Below, piece by piece: positions 35,689 to 43,041 of a stretch of DNA of 64,000 bases. The position numbers were made by a program, and so were the translations under genes. Position 1 is the first letter of the stretch. Every line of letters starts with the position of its first letter. This DNA comes from Flavobacterium ajazii (GTDB lineage Bacteria > Bacteroidota > Bacteroidia > Flavobacteriales > Flavobacteriaceae): contig NZ_JAAEHL010000011.1 of the NCBI RefSeq assembly GCF_010614725.1, forward strand, positions 62,001 to 126,000. Direction: 5' to 3'. The notes under the pieces are model-generated. The model had not been told where the DNA came from. It searched no databases and worked only from the letters and a program-made list of their open reading frames with translations.

Positions 35689-37098
35689 ATGCAGGAAAAC
35701 AACCAGGAAAATTTTAAGAGAGAACTAGGATTACTAGACGGGACCATGCTTGTGGTAGGTTCTATGATTGGTTCCGGAATATTTATAGTGAGTGCCGATA
35801 TTGCCAGGCAGGTAGGTTCAGCAGGATGGCTGACATTAATTTGGCTGGTTTCGGGATTAATTACTATTATCGCAGCTGTGAGTTATGGCGAACTGAGTGC
35901 CATGTTCCCAAAAGCCGGAGGGCAGTATGTATACCTTAAGGAAGCATACAATAAATTGATAGCTTTTTTGTATGGATGGAGCTTTTTTGCTGTGATTCAG
36001 ACCGGGACAATTGCTGCTGTAGGTGTGGCTTTTTCAAAATTTGCAGCGTATCTTTATGAACCTCTTAGTGACGAAAATATCTTATTTGAATTGGGAGATT
36101 TTAAACTGAATGCTGCACAAATCGTATCGATTGTTACGATCATTTTATTAACATATATCAATAGCCGAGGAGTGAAAAACGGGAAGGTTCTTCAGACCGT
36201 TTTAACCATTATCAAAATTTTATCATTGCTGGGCTTAATCGTTTTTGGATTAACACTTGCGGCAAAAGCCTCTGTTTGGGATGCCAACTGGACTGCGGCC
36301 TGGACACCCCATTCATATAATGTGGATAATGCTTCCTGGATTCCAATTAGTGGAAAAGCTTTAATAACAGGTATTTCTGCTGCAATGGTAGGATCATTAT
36401 TCTCAAGTGATGCCTGGGTTGGAGTAACTTTTATTGCCGGTGAAATTAAAAATCCAAAACGTAATGTGGGTCTAAGTTTGTTTTTAGGAACTTTTATCGT
36501 TACGATTATTTATGTGCTGACAAACCTGATGTATCTGGCGGTAGTTCCAATGGATGAAATTGCAACAGCAAAATCAGACAGGGTAGCAGTAGTGGCTTCA
36601 CAATATATTTTTGGTGATATCGGAACTTTGGTTATTGCCATAATGATTATGATTTCGACTTTTGCCTGCAATAACGGATTGATTATGGCGGGTGCCAGAG
36701 TGTATTATACAATGGCAAAAGACGGTTTATTTTTTAAGAAAGCAGCTGTGCTTAATGAGTTTAGTGTTCCTTCCTGGGCTTTATGGTCACAATGTATATG
36801 GGCTTCGGTTTTGTGTCTTACAGGTAAATACGGTGCATTGTTAGATTTCGTAATTATTATCGTTTTGATATTTTACATCTTAACGATCTACGGAATTTTT
36901 GTATTACGTAAAAAAATGCCGGAGGCGGAAAGACCATATAAAGCATTTGGTTATCCGTTTTTACCATTATTGTATATTGTATTAGCTTCGGCAATTAGTG
37001 TTTCGCTGCTAATCACAAAATTCTCAACTTGTGGCTGGGGAATTTTTATAATGTTGTTGGGAATTCCGGTTTATTATTTGACCAAACCGACAGACTAA
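35689..37098 (+). CDS. APC-family amino acid permease
   Basis: A 469-residue inner-membrane transporter with about twelve helices. The helix 1 signature is VVGSMIGSGIFIVSADIA (about 22-39), then GELSAMFPKAGGQYVYLKEAY, typical of the LAT/APC branch. It differs from the permease at 2075 and is not a recent duplicate. The substrate is unknown. It ends at a terminator at 37122 and is convergent with the toxin-antitoxin pair. Confidence 0.85.
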   Translation: MQENNQENFKRELGLLDGTMLVVGSMIGSGIFIVSADIARQVGSAGWLTLIWLVSGLITIIAAVSYGELSAMFPKAGGQYVYLKEAYNKLIAFLYGWSFFAVIQTGTIAAVGVAFSKFAAYLYEPLSDENILFELGDFKLNAAQIVSIVTIILLTYINSRGVKNGKVLQTVLTIIKILSLLGLIVFGLTLAAKASVWDANWTAAWTPHSYNVDNASWIPISGKALITGISAAMVGSLFSSDAWVGVTFIAGEIKNPKRNVGLSLFLGTFIVTIIYVLTNLMYLAVVPMDEIATAKSDRVAVVASQYIFGDIGTLVIAIMIMISTFACNNGLIMAGARVYYTMAKDGLFFKKAAVLNEFSVPSWALWSQCIWASVLCLTGKYGALLDFVIIIVLIFYILTIYGIFVLRKKMPEAERPYKAFGYPFLPLLYIVLASAISVSLLITKFSTCGWGIFIMLLGIPVYYLTKPTD

Positions 37099-37121
37099 TT
37101 TAGTATAAATTGATTACAAAG

Positions 37122-37149
37122 TGCCTTGTTTTTTAGCAGGGCATTTTTT
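37122..37149 (+). terminator. Terminator after the APC permease
   Basis: TGCCTTG/CAGGGCA, a 7-bp stem with one wobble pair, is followed by T6. Confidence 0.65.
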
Positions 37150-37175
37150 GATTAAGCATATAATAAATAGAAGTT

Positions 37176-37481
37176 TTAAGAAACTTGTACTTTTCTCTTT
37201 TCTTTACTCTGACGATTATCCCAAAACGATATAATCTCTATTCTATCATTATTGATTTCATAGAAGAGTAAATAGGTTTTCATTGGAATAACACGAGTAG
37301 TTTTATTAGAAGTAAGTCTTCCAATCAATTCATTATTAGATAGAGTTTCTAATAAATCTTCAACTTCTTCAAGAATTTTTGAGCTATAATCCGAATTTCC
37401 ATTTCTGAGAACATAAAATTCCAGAACATTAGAAAGTTCAAGTTTAGCAAGATTGGACCAAACTATTTCTTTTTTAGCCAT
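37176..37481 (-). CDS. RelE/ParE-family toxin
   Basis: A 101-residue basic protein of ParE-like layout: an N-terminal W-S-x-L-A-K-L-E-L strand/helix, G-R-L-T-S-N-K-T-T-R-V-I-P-M in the middle, and a final Y-L-L-F-Y-E-I…I-E-I-I-S-F-W-D-N-R-Q-S strand. This last pattern (FWDNRQ) is the usual C-terminal signature of the bacteroidotal family. Toxins of this superfamily act on gyrase or mRNA; which applies here is not decidable. It overlaps the upstream antitoxin gene by 19 nt. Confidence 0.8.
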   Translation of the reverse strand: MAKKEIVWSNLAKLELSNVLEFYVLRNGNSDYSSKILEEVEDLLETLSNNELIGRLTSNKTTRVIPMKTYLLFYEINNDRIEIISFWDNRQSKEKRKVQVS

Positions 37482-37699
37482 TCTTTCATTTCTGAAATTA
37501 CATCTTCATTTTTGTGAAATTCACCTTTTTGGATTTGATTTCGGCTTGTTTCAATAGAAGTTTGTTGTTCAGAATTTAATTCATACAAAGACTGTTCAGA
37601 AGAATCAAAAATAGTTTGAAGTGCTTTTAAAAAGTTCATGTCTTTAGAATCTCTAATTCTTGAGATTAAATTCTCTTTTATTTGCGCAGTTATGTCCAT
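37463..37699 (-). CDS. Putative antitoxin partner of ParE-type toxin
   Basis: A 78-residue acidic, helical protein with no DNA-binding domain that I recognise with certainty. The C-terminal part S-I-E-T-S-R-N-Q-I-x-K-G-E-F-x-x-N-E-D-V-I-S-E-M-K-E-W-L resembles the segment that, in Phd/YefM-like and PHD-less bacteroidotal antitoxins, wraps the toxin. It precedes and overlaps the toxin gene, the normal antitoxin-toxin order. Confidence 0.75.
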   Translation of the reverse strand: MDITAQIKENLISRIRDSKDMNFLKALQTIFDSSEQSLYELNSEQQTSIETSRNQIQKGEFHKNEDVISEMKEWLKKK

Positions 37700-37758
37700 G
37701 TCAAATACTTTTTAATACTCAAAATTAAAGATTTATTTTCAAAATCATGTTAAATAAT

Positions 37759-39477
37759 TCACACTTTCAATGAAAACCAAAACGTACTTCCCAATCCCAA
37801 ATTACTTTCAACCCCAACATTTCCATTTTGTGCCTCAATAAATTCTTTACTTATTGCTAAACCTAATCCCGTACCGGATTTCTGACTTCCCGGAACTTGA
37901 AAATATTTATCAAAAACGCGGTCTTTATATCGTGTATCAATTCCTTTTCCGGTATCGATAACCTGAAACACAATTTGGTTATTTTCTTTTTTCAGTTTGA
38001 TGAGAATCGTACTTTTTTCAGACGAATACCGAATCGCATTTGATAAATAATTAATCAAAACCCAGCCTGTTTTTTCGCTGTCGGCTTTTACTTCGGTTAG
38101 GTTTTCATCAGCATCAACAACTAACTTAATCTGTTTTTGATCGGCTTGTACTTTTACCGCTTCAACAGCATAATGTACAATTTGATGCGGATTATTTTTT
38201 TCGATATTCAGCTGAATATTCCCTGTTTCCAACTGTGATAAATTCAGTAATTCACCTGTAATTTTCAGCAGTCGCTGACTGTCGTCTTTTATACTTTCGA
38301 CCAACTGTTTCTGGTCGTCGTTCATATCGCCAGTTTTGGCATTTTGAAGTAATTGAAGACTTAGTTTTATAGAGGCAATTGGCGTTTTTAATTCGTGTGA
38401 AACGGTGGCAATAAAGTTGGTTTTGGCAAAGTCCAGTTCTTTAAAAAGCGTAATATTTCGCAGAATAATCACATCGCCAATATTGATTTCTTTTTCTTCT
38501 CCAGTTGGAACTATGGTGATGTTTAGAATTTCTTTTTCGAAATAACTTTCTTTCCCGTGAGCAAAGATTTTCAGAGGCTGCTTTTTAGGAGTATCTGAGT
38601 TTTCTTTTAAAATCAGAGAACGAATCAAATCATTTGACAAGGCCAGTTCCGAAGCTGATTTTCCGATAACATCTTCCAGTTTCAAACCAATAATTTTGAG
38701 GGCTTCATCATTGGCAAACAAAACAATATTCTCATTGTCCAGACCAATAATCGGATCATTCATATTATTAATAAGCGTTTCAAGGCGTTTCTTCTCGAAG
38801 AATAATTTATACAAATTACTGTCATTATATTCTTGAAGTTTCTGCGCCATCGTATTGAACGATTTTGCCAAATCTCCAAATTCGCTATGACTCGTAAAAT
38901 GCACGCGTTCGGAATAATTTTTATTCGCAATTTCCTTAATACTCAGCGTCAATTCTTTTATCGGATTCGCAATATTATTCGGAAGATTAACCAATAGGTT
39001 AAAAGCAATTAAGAAGCATAAAGTGCCCACAATAGCAATCCATAAATTGGCATTTTCGGCAGTAAGTTTTGCAATATCGCTTTTCTGTTTTATGGCATCG
39101 AGATTCAGTTTCATAATAGCAAAAATATCCTGTCTTATTTGTGCTTTTAATGTCTCATTTGAACCATTTTTTTCTAAAAGGGCGAAGTTTTTTTCAAGGT
39201 TCGCTGTGGCTTCTTTTTCTCCAGGTTCGGTAACATTTTGGGTTTGTTTTTCAAGATATTCTTTGAAAACAGAAATCTTACCATCAGGGCTGGCTTTAAT
39301 TTCGTCCAAAGACAAAATCATATTTCGGGAATATTCAAGTGTATTATAATTCGCTTTCAGAATATTCTCCGTGTCTGCTTTTATCAAAAAAACAGAATAG
39401 CCGCTAACCAGCGAAAGTATAATGATCATTGAAAATAACAATCCAACACCCAGATTCAATTTGGTTTTAATTCTCAT
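37759..39477 (-). CDS. Sensor histidine kinase (HAMP-PAS-HisKA-HATPase), Kdp-associated
   Basis: 572 residues from the ATG at 39477 (MRIKTKLNLGVG); another ATG lies 12 nt upstream. TM1 is at about 10-32, a helical periplasmic sensor at about 33-143, TM2 at about 144-165 and HAMP at about 168-220. A PAS domain (about 232-345, NNMNDPIIGLDNENIVLFAN) is followed by HisKA with His in ATVSHELKTPIASIK and an ATPase domain with G1 DTGKGID and G2 GTGLGLAIS. It is the last gene of the Kdp operon. Since the local KdpD lacks a kinase core, this protein probably supplies it, which is an inference from synteny. Confidence 0.85.
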   Translation of the reverse strand: MRIKTKLNLGVGLLFSMIIILSLVSGYSVFLIKADTENILKANYNTLEYSRNMILSLDEIKASPDGKISVFKEYLEKQTQNVTEPGEKEATANLEKNFALLEKNGSNETLKAQIRQDIFAIMKLNLDAIKQKSDIAKLTAENANLWIAIVGTLCFLIAFNLLVNLPNNIANPIKELTLSIKEIANKNYSERVHFTSHSEFGDLAKSFNTMAQKLQEYNDSNLYKLFFEKKRLETLINNMNDPIIGLDNENIVLFANDEALKIIGLKLEDVIGKSASELALSNDLIRSLILKENSDTPKKQPLKIFAHGKESYFEKEILNITIVPTGEEKEINIGDVIILRNITLFKELDFAKTNFIATVSHELKTPIASIKLSLQLLQNAKTGDMNDDQKQLVESIKDDSQRLLKITGELLNLSQLETGNIQLNIEKNNPHQIVHYAVEAVKVQADQKQIKLVVDADENLTEVKADSEKTGWVLINYLSNAIRYSSEKSTILIKLKKENNQIVFQVIDTGKGIDTRYKDRVFDKYFQVPGSQKSGTGLGLAISKEFIEAQNGNVGVESNLGLGSTFWFSLKV

Positions 39478-39503
39478 TTTATAAAACATTTATTTTTTTT
39501 GGA

Positions 39504-39705
39504 ACCATATAAGTTATATAAGGAAATATTAGAGTTACTTTTTTTTACCGCAAAGAGCGCAAAGTTTTACGCAAAGTTCGCAAGAGTATTTTGCTCGCAA
39601 AGTCGCAAGGACGCAAAGTTTTTTTCTAATTTTTGTGTGCTTTGCGCTCTTTGCGGTTAAAATTCAACGTTCCTAATTTAAATGAACTTATATAACTTAT
39701 ATGGT
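39504..39705. repeat. 202-bp nested palindrome between kdpD and kinase genes
   Basis: The outer arms ACCATATAAGTTATATAAG (from 39504) and CTTATATAACTTATATGGT (39687-39705) are exact inverted repeats of 19 bp. The inner arms ACCGCAAAGAGCGCAAAG (39547-39564) and its exact complement (39640-39657) are 18 bp. Between the inner arms are several CGCAAAG/CGCAAG words in direct order. It lacks any coding capacity and has the look of a dispersed palindromic element or MITE. Confidence 0.85.
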
Positions 39706-39718
39706 TTAAAAATTTTTT

Positions 39719-40840
39719 TCACGACAATATCACAAGATCGACATTTGATAAAGACAACTTGTTTAGCAAACGTCTGAAAATTGTTGTAGACAAAATTACT
39801 TTAAACAAATTAAAATGTGGTTTTCCGATGCACACCGTTGTAATTTGTTTTTCTTCTACAGCTGTCAAAATAGCATTCGTAATATTTGAATTTTCCACTT
39901 TAATAACTTCCGCACCCAATTGTACAGCGAGTTTAAAGTTATTAATTAAATGTCTTTGTTTGTCAAGCGCAATTCGGTTACTGCTTTCTTTTGGCGTTTC
40001 TACATACAAAACATACCAAGAACCGTTATAATAACTCGCCAATCGTGCCGCTTTTCTAATTATAATTTTGGCTGTTTTTTCATTACTGCTAATGCAGGCC
40101 AGTAATTTTTCATGTCGTAAAGCATGCAGATTCGGAACTTCACTTTCTACTTTTCGAACCACCTGACTCGCCACTTCTTTTAAAGCCAGTTCACGCAATT
40201 GCAGAATCTGTTCCGATTTAAAAAAGTTCGCTAAAGCCGTCTGAATTTTATCCTGTGTATAAATTTTTCCTTCTTTCAGACGTGCAATCAAATCTTCGGA
40301 GGTCAAATCGATATTGACCACTTCATCTGCCAATCGTAAAACATTATCAGGAATTCGTTCCTGAACATCAATATTGGTAATTCGTTTTACATCCTCATTT
40401 AAACTCTCAATATGCTGAATATTAACTGCCGAAATTACATTAATTCCCGCATCCAGAATTTCCAAAACATCCTGCCAGCGTTTTTCATTTTTGCTCCCTT
40501 CAACATTAGTGTGCGCCAATTCATCTACAATAACCACTTCAGGTCTGAGATTGATGATTGCCTGTACGTCGAGTTCTTCGAGCTGTTTTCCTTTATAAAA
40601 AATAGTCCGTCTCGGAATAATCGGAAGACCTGCAAGTAGTTCATGCGTTTCCTTCCGCATATGCGTTTCGATGTAGCCGATTTTTACATCGATTCCGTTT
40701 TTCAATAACGAATGCGCTTCCTGAAGCATACGAAAAGTTTTGCCCACACCAGCGCTCATCCCAATGTAGATTTTAAACTTTCCTTTCCGTGATTTCTGAA
40801 TCAAATCCAGAAAATGCTGTGCGTTGTTTTCGTTTTCCAT
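39719..40840 (-). CDS. kdpD: Short KdpD: sensor/USP half without kinase core
   Basis: 373 residues from the ATG at 40840 (MENENNAQHF); the frame runs 57 nt further upstream. The N-terminal KdpD domain has the Walker A-like GMSAGVGKT at 27-35, then GYIETHMRKETHELLAGLP and VVIVDELAHTN. A universal-stress-protein-like domain fills the C-terminal third (LLACISSNEKTAKIIIRKAARLA). The four membrane helices, HisKA and ATPase domains of E. coli KdpD (about 890 residues) are absent. There is no frameshift: the protein ends cleanly in V-D-L-V-I-L-S. Truncated KdpDs are known in some cyanobacteria and Deinococcus. Confidence 0.9.
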   Translation of the reverse strand: MENENNAQHFLDLIQKSRKGKFKIYIGMSAGVGKTFRMLQEAHSLLKNGIDVKIGYIETHMRKETHELLAGLPIIPRRTIFYKGKQLEELDVQAIINLRPEVVIVDELAHTNVEGSKNEKRWQDVLEILDAGINVISAVNIQHIESLNEDVKRITNIDVQERIPDNVLRLADEVVNIDLTSEDLIARLKEGKIYTQDKIQTALANFFKSEQILQLRELALKEVASQVVRKVESEVPNLHALRHEKLLACISSNEKTAKIIIRKAARLASYYNGSWYVLYVETPKESSNRIALDKQRHLINNFKLAVQLGAEVIKVENSNITNAILTAVEEKQITTVCIGKPHFNLFKVILSTTIFRRLLNKLSLSNVDLVILS

Positions 40841-40922
40841 GTTTTGATAGTAAGAAGTTTTCTGTAAAATGTAAAATGGTTGGAAAATACATTTCACATT
40901 TTACAGAAAACATTTCACATAA

Positions 40923-41999
40923 TTAGAAACTAATCGCCAAAGAAGTCGTTACAAACGTATTCGTATCTGTTGGCTGATTGTTTTTTGTGAAAATTTCATC
41001 TTTGCTTGATAGGTTTCTTGCTTCAATTCTAAACATAACATTATCAGTAATTAAGTAATCAAAGTTAGCCGAAAATCCGTACGTTTTAAATCCGTTTGGT
41101 GTTTCTGTCGCGATGATTACGCCTTTTTCGTCGCTGTAATATTCACCTCTTGCAGCCAGCTGTATTTTATCAGTTGGTTTGTATTGAAGAATTACTACAG
41201 GAGAAAACCAGACATCATATTTTTCGCTTCCTTTAGCCGATTGCTGAGAGCCAATGTCAAAACCAGTCGTTAAGTTTACTTTTTCGGCTACTTTAAATTG
41301 TCCGTAGAAATTATTGAAATAGCGCCATTTTTTATCTAGATCCGGCTGTTCATTTCCAACATAAGTACTCCAGTTTAAAGTCACATTATCAGATGGTTTA
41401 AAAGTAATCTGAGTTCCAAAAGCCGGTGTCTGATTACCTTCAATTTTTTCAATTCGCTGCCAGCCGTTCAAATACATTCCGGCCAAATACCATTTACCAG
41501 ATTCAGACGTGTAGCCAATTTTTACTCCCGCTTCATAGTATGGTGAATTCTCCGCCAGAATGCTTCGGGTTAAATTTTGACAGTCTTTTCCAATTGCACT
41601 TTCAAAACCAATATGTGATGGCATAATTCCAGCATCGATCCATAAATTATGATTTTTAGAGATTTTAACTCCAACATTCGCTTCATAAACATTTTGCAGT
41701 AAACCCTGTTCTGCCGACATATTGTATTGCGGATAAGTTCCAGCCATAAGCGCAAAATTTCCGCGAACATTTTCTGTCGAATAATTCACTTTCGCCATTC
41801 CTAAATTCAGGTTCACTTCATTGCTTTTATTATAACTGTAAAAAAATCCTGGTCGAGTATGATTTTCAGGTTTTCCAAAATCGTAGCTGTAATAAACGTC
41901 TACATATCCCGAAAACGTAAACGGACTTTTAGATTCCTCTTGTGCGTGTAAATTGCTAAAACCAAAAGCGATTAAAGCAGTAAATAGTATTTTTTTCAT
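40923..41999 (-). CDS. BBP2-type outer-membrane beta-barrel porin
   Basis: A 358-residue exported protein from the ATG at 41997-41999 (an alternative start is 15 nt upstream). The signal peptide KKILFTALIAFGFSNLHAQ is clear. The mature part begins FTFSGYVDVYYSYDF and continues as alternating amphipathic strands ending in a C-terminal aromatic (S-L-A-I-S-F). This is the layout of the OmpL-like porin-2 family. It sits inside the Kdp operon between kdpC and kdpD, suggesting a route for potassium across the outer membrane. The specificity is inferred from context only. Confidence 0.82.
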   Translation of the reverse strand: MKKILFTALIAFGFSNLHAQEESKSPFTFSGYVDVYYSYDFGKPENHTRPGFFYSYNKSNEVNLNLGMAKVNYSTENVRGNFALMAGTYPQYNMSAEQGLLQNVYEANVGVKISKNHNLWIDAGIMPSHIGFESAIGKDCQNLTRSILAENSPYYEAGVKIGYTSESGKWYLAGMYLNGWQRIEKIEGNQTPAFGTQITFKPSDNVTLNWSTYVGNEQPDLDKKWRYFNNFYGQFKVAEKVNLTTGFDIGSQQSAKGSEKYDVWFSPVVILQYKPTDKIQLAARGEYYSDEKGVIIATETPNGFKTYGFSANFDYLITDNVMFRIEARNLSSKDEIFTKNNQPTDTNTFVTTSLAISF

Positions 42000-42039
42000 T
42001 TTTGTGGTATTCAATTATTTATTAAGTAGATTTTTTAGG

Positions 42040-42126
42040 AGCTAATCCCGCTATCCGTTTCAATCTTTTTCTGGTCTCGTTTTTTTAACGAGACCAGAAA
42101 AAGGATTTCCACTACTATCGGGGCTA
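42040..42126. repeat. Dispersed hairpin element, copy 3
   Basis: Begins AGCTAATCCCGCTATCCG and ends ATCGGGGCTA, as in copy 1. The tip is an exact 17-bp stem CTTTTTCTGGTCTCGTT/AACGAGACCAGAAAAAG, unrelated in sequence to the tip of copy 1 or 2. Confidence 0.8.
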
Positions 42127-42173
42127 GGGCATTTGGGGTAAAAAGGCGTTTTTGTATTATTATAGATTTATAT

Positions 42174-42200
42174 CCTAACAGGTTTCCAAAACCTGTTAGG
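42174..42200. repeat. Short palindrome CCTAACAGGTTT…AAACCTGTTAGG
   Basis: Twelve-bp perfect arms with a CC(A) centre. The form resembles the CCTGCAAGG pair at 47901-47994 but the core differs (AACAGG against GCAAGG). Confidence 0.75.
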
Positions 42201-42244
42201 TATTAATTGTAGAATTTAGTTTTCGATTCCAGTTTCCGTTCTGT

Positions 42245-42346
42245 TTGTCATTTCGACGCAAGGAGAAATCTTCGTTGCTAAGTCGACATAGATTGACATT
42301 CTTTGCGGAGCTACTTGCGAAGATTTCTCCTCCGTCGAAATGACAA
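42245..42346. repeat. Interrupted inverted repeat (TTGTCATTTCGAC…GTCGAAATGACAA)
   Basis: The left arm TTGTCATTTCGACG plus GGAGAAATCTTCG (42245-42274) pairs with the right arm CGAAGATTTCTCC plus GTCGAAATGACAA (42318-42346). There are small differences only at the junction of the two blocks. The 43-nt centre has further short repeats. Confidence 0.8.
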
Positions 42347-42397
42347 GAATACGCAAGTAAAACCTATGAACCTTTGTCGCTTTGTTCCTTTGAACCT

Positions 42398-42949
42398 TTA
42401 TTTCAACTGATCAAGCGCCACATTCAACTCCAAAACATTCACCGTTTCAGGGCCGACAACAGCCGAATTAATTTTAGATTCCACCAAAGCTTTTACTTTA
42501 GCTTCATCCAGTTTTCGCTCTTTAACAATGCGTTTTACCTGAATCAAAGCGCCCTGCGGCGAAATATTCGGATCTAAACCACTTCCTGAAGCGGTTACCA
42601 TATCAGAAGGAATATCCGATTTCTTTAAATAGGGGTGAACCAATAAAAGTGTATCAATTCTTTTTTGAACCAAAGCCAGATACTCGGCATTGCTTGGGCC
42701 TTTGTTGCTTCCGGCACTTCCCGCTGCATTGTAATCTACAGCCGAAGGTCTTCCCCAGAAATAATTAGATTTGTCGAACTTTTGTCCGATTTTTTGATAA
42801 CCGACAACTTTGCCGTTAACGGTGATAGTTTCTCCTTTTCCTTGATTTGGAGACAGCTGCCCTATCCCGTAAATGGCTAAAGGGTAGATAACGACGAATA
42901 ACAATAGTAATGCTACTGTAAGTTTTATAAGTGAGAATATATTTTTCAT
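42398..42949 (-). CDS. kdpC: Potassium-transporting ATPase subunit KdpC
   Basis: 183 residues. One N-terminal membrane helix (about 8-30, LTVALLLLFVVIYPLAIYG), then a periplasmic domain with the KdpC patterns F-W-G-R-P-S-A and S-G-S-G-L-D-P-N-I-S-P. It stabilises the KdpA-KdpB complex. It follows kdpB after 92 nt, a spacer that itself contains an inverted repeat. Confidence 0.95.
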   Translation of the reverse strand: MKNIFSLIKLTVALLLLFVVIYPLAIYGIGQLSPNQGKGETITVNGKVVGYQKIGQKFDKSNYFWGRPSAVDYNAAGSAGSNKGPSNAEYLALVQKRIDTLLLVHPYLKKSDIPSDMVTASGSGLDPNISPQGALIQVKRIVKERKLDEAKVKALVESKINSAVVGPETVNVLELNVALDQLK

Positions 42950-42976
42950 TTTTTTTACTTTAGAGGTTCTAAGGAA

Positions 42977-43031
42977 CTAAGGTTCTGAGAGACTAAGAAA
43001 AACTTAGCACCTTAGCATCTCAGAACCTTAG
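42977..43031. repeat. Inverted repeat in the kdpB-kdpC spacer
   Basis: CTAAGGTTCTGAGA (42977-42990) and TCTCAGAACCTTAG (43018-43031) are exact 14-bp arms around a 27-nt loop that also contains CTAAG/CTTAG words. Confidence 0.8.
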
Positions 43032-43041
43032 CACCTTTTTT

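Larger units (their letters stand above)
42000..42397. other. Repeat-rich spacer between kdpC and porin genes
   Basis: 398 bp with no gene. Three different palindromic elements stand in a row: the hairpin repeat copy 3 (42040-42126), a 27-bp CCTAACAGG palindrome (42174-42200), and an interrupted inverted repeat (42245-42346). All would be transcribed within the kdp message. Confidence 0.7.

Noticed and set aside
39719..40840. KdpD as a pseudogene or frameshifted gene
   Set aside because: There is a clean stop, both remaining domains are intact, and the next gene supplies a kinase; truncated KdpDs are a known natural form.
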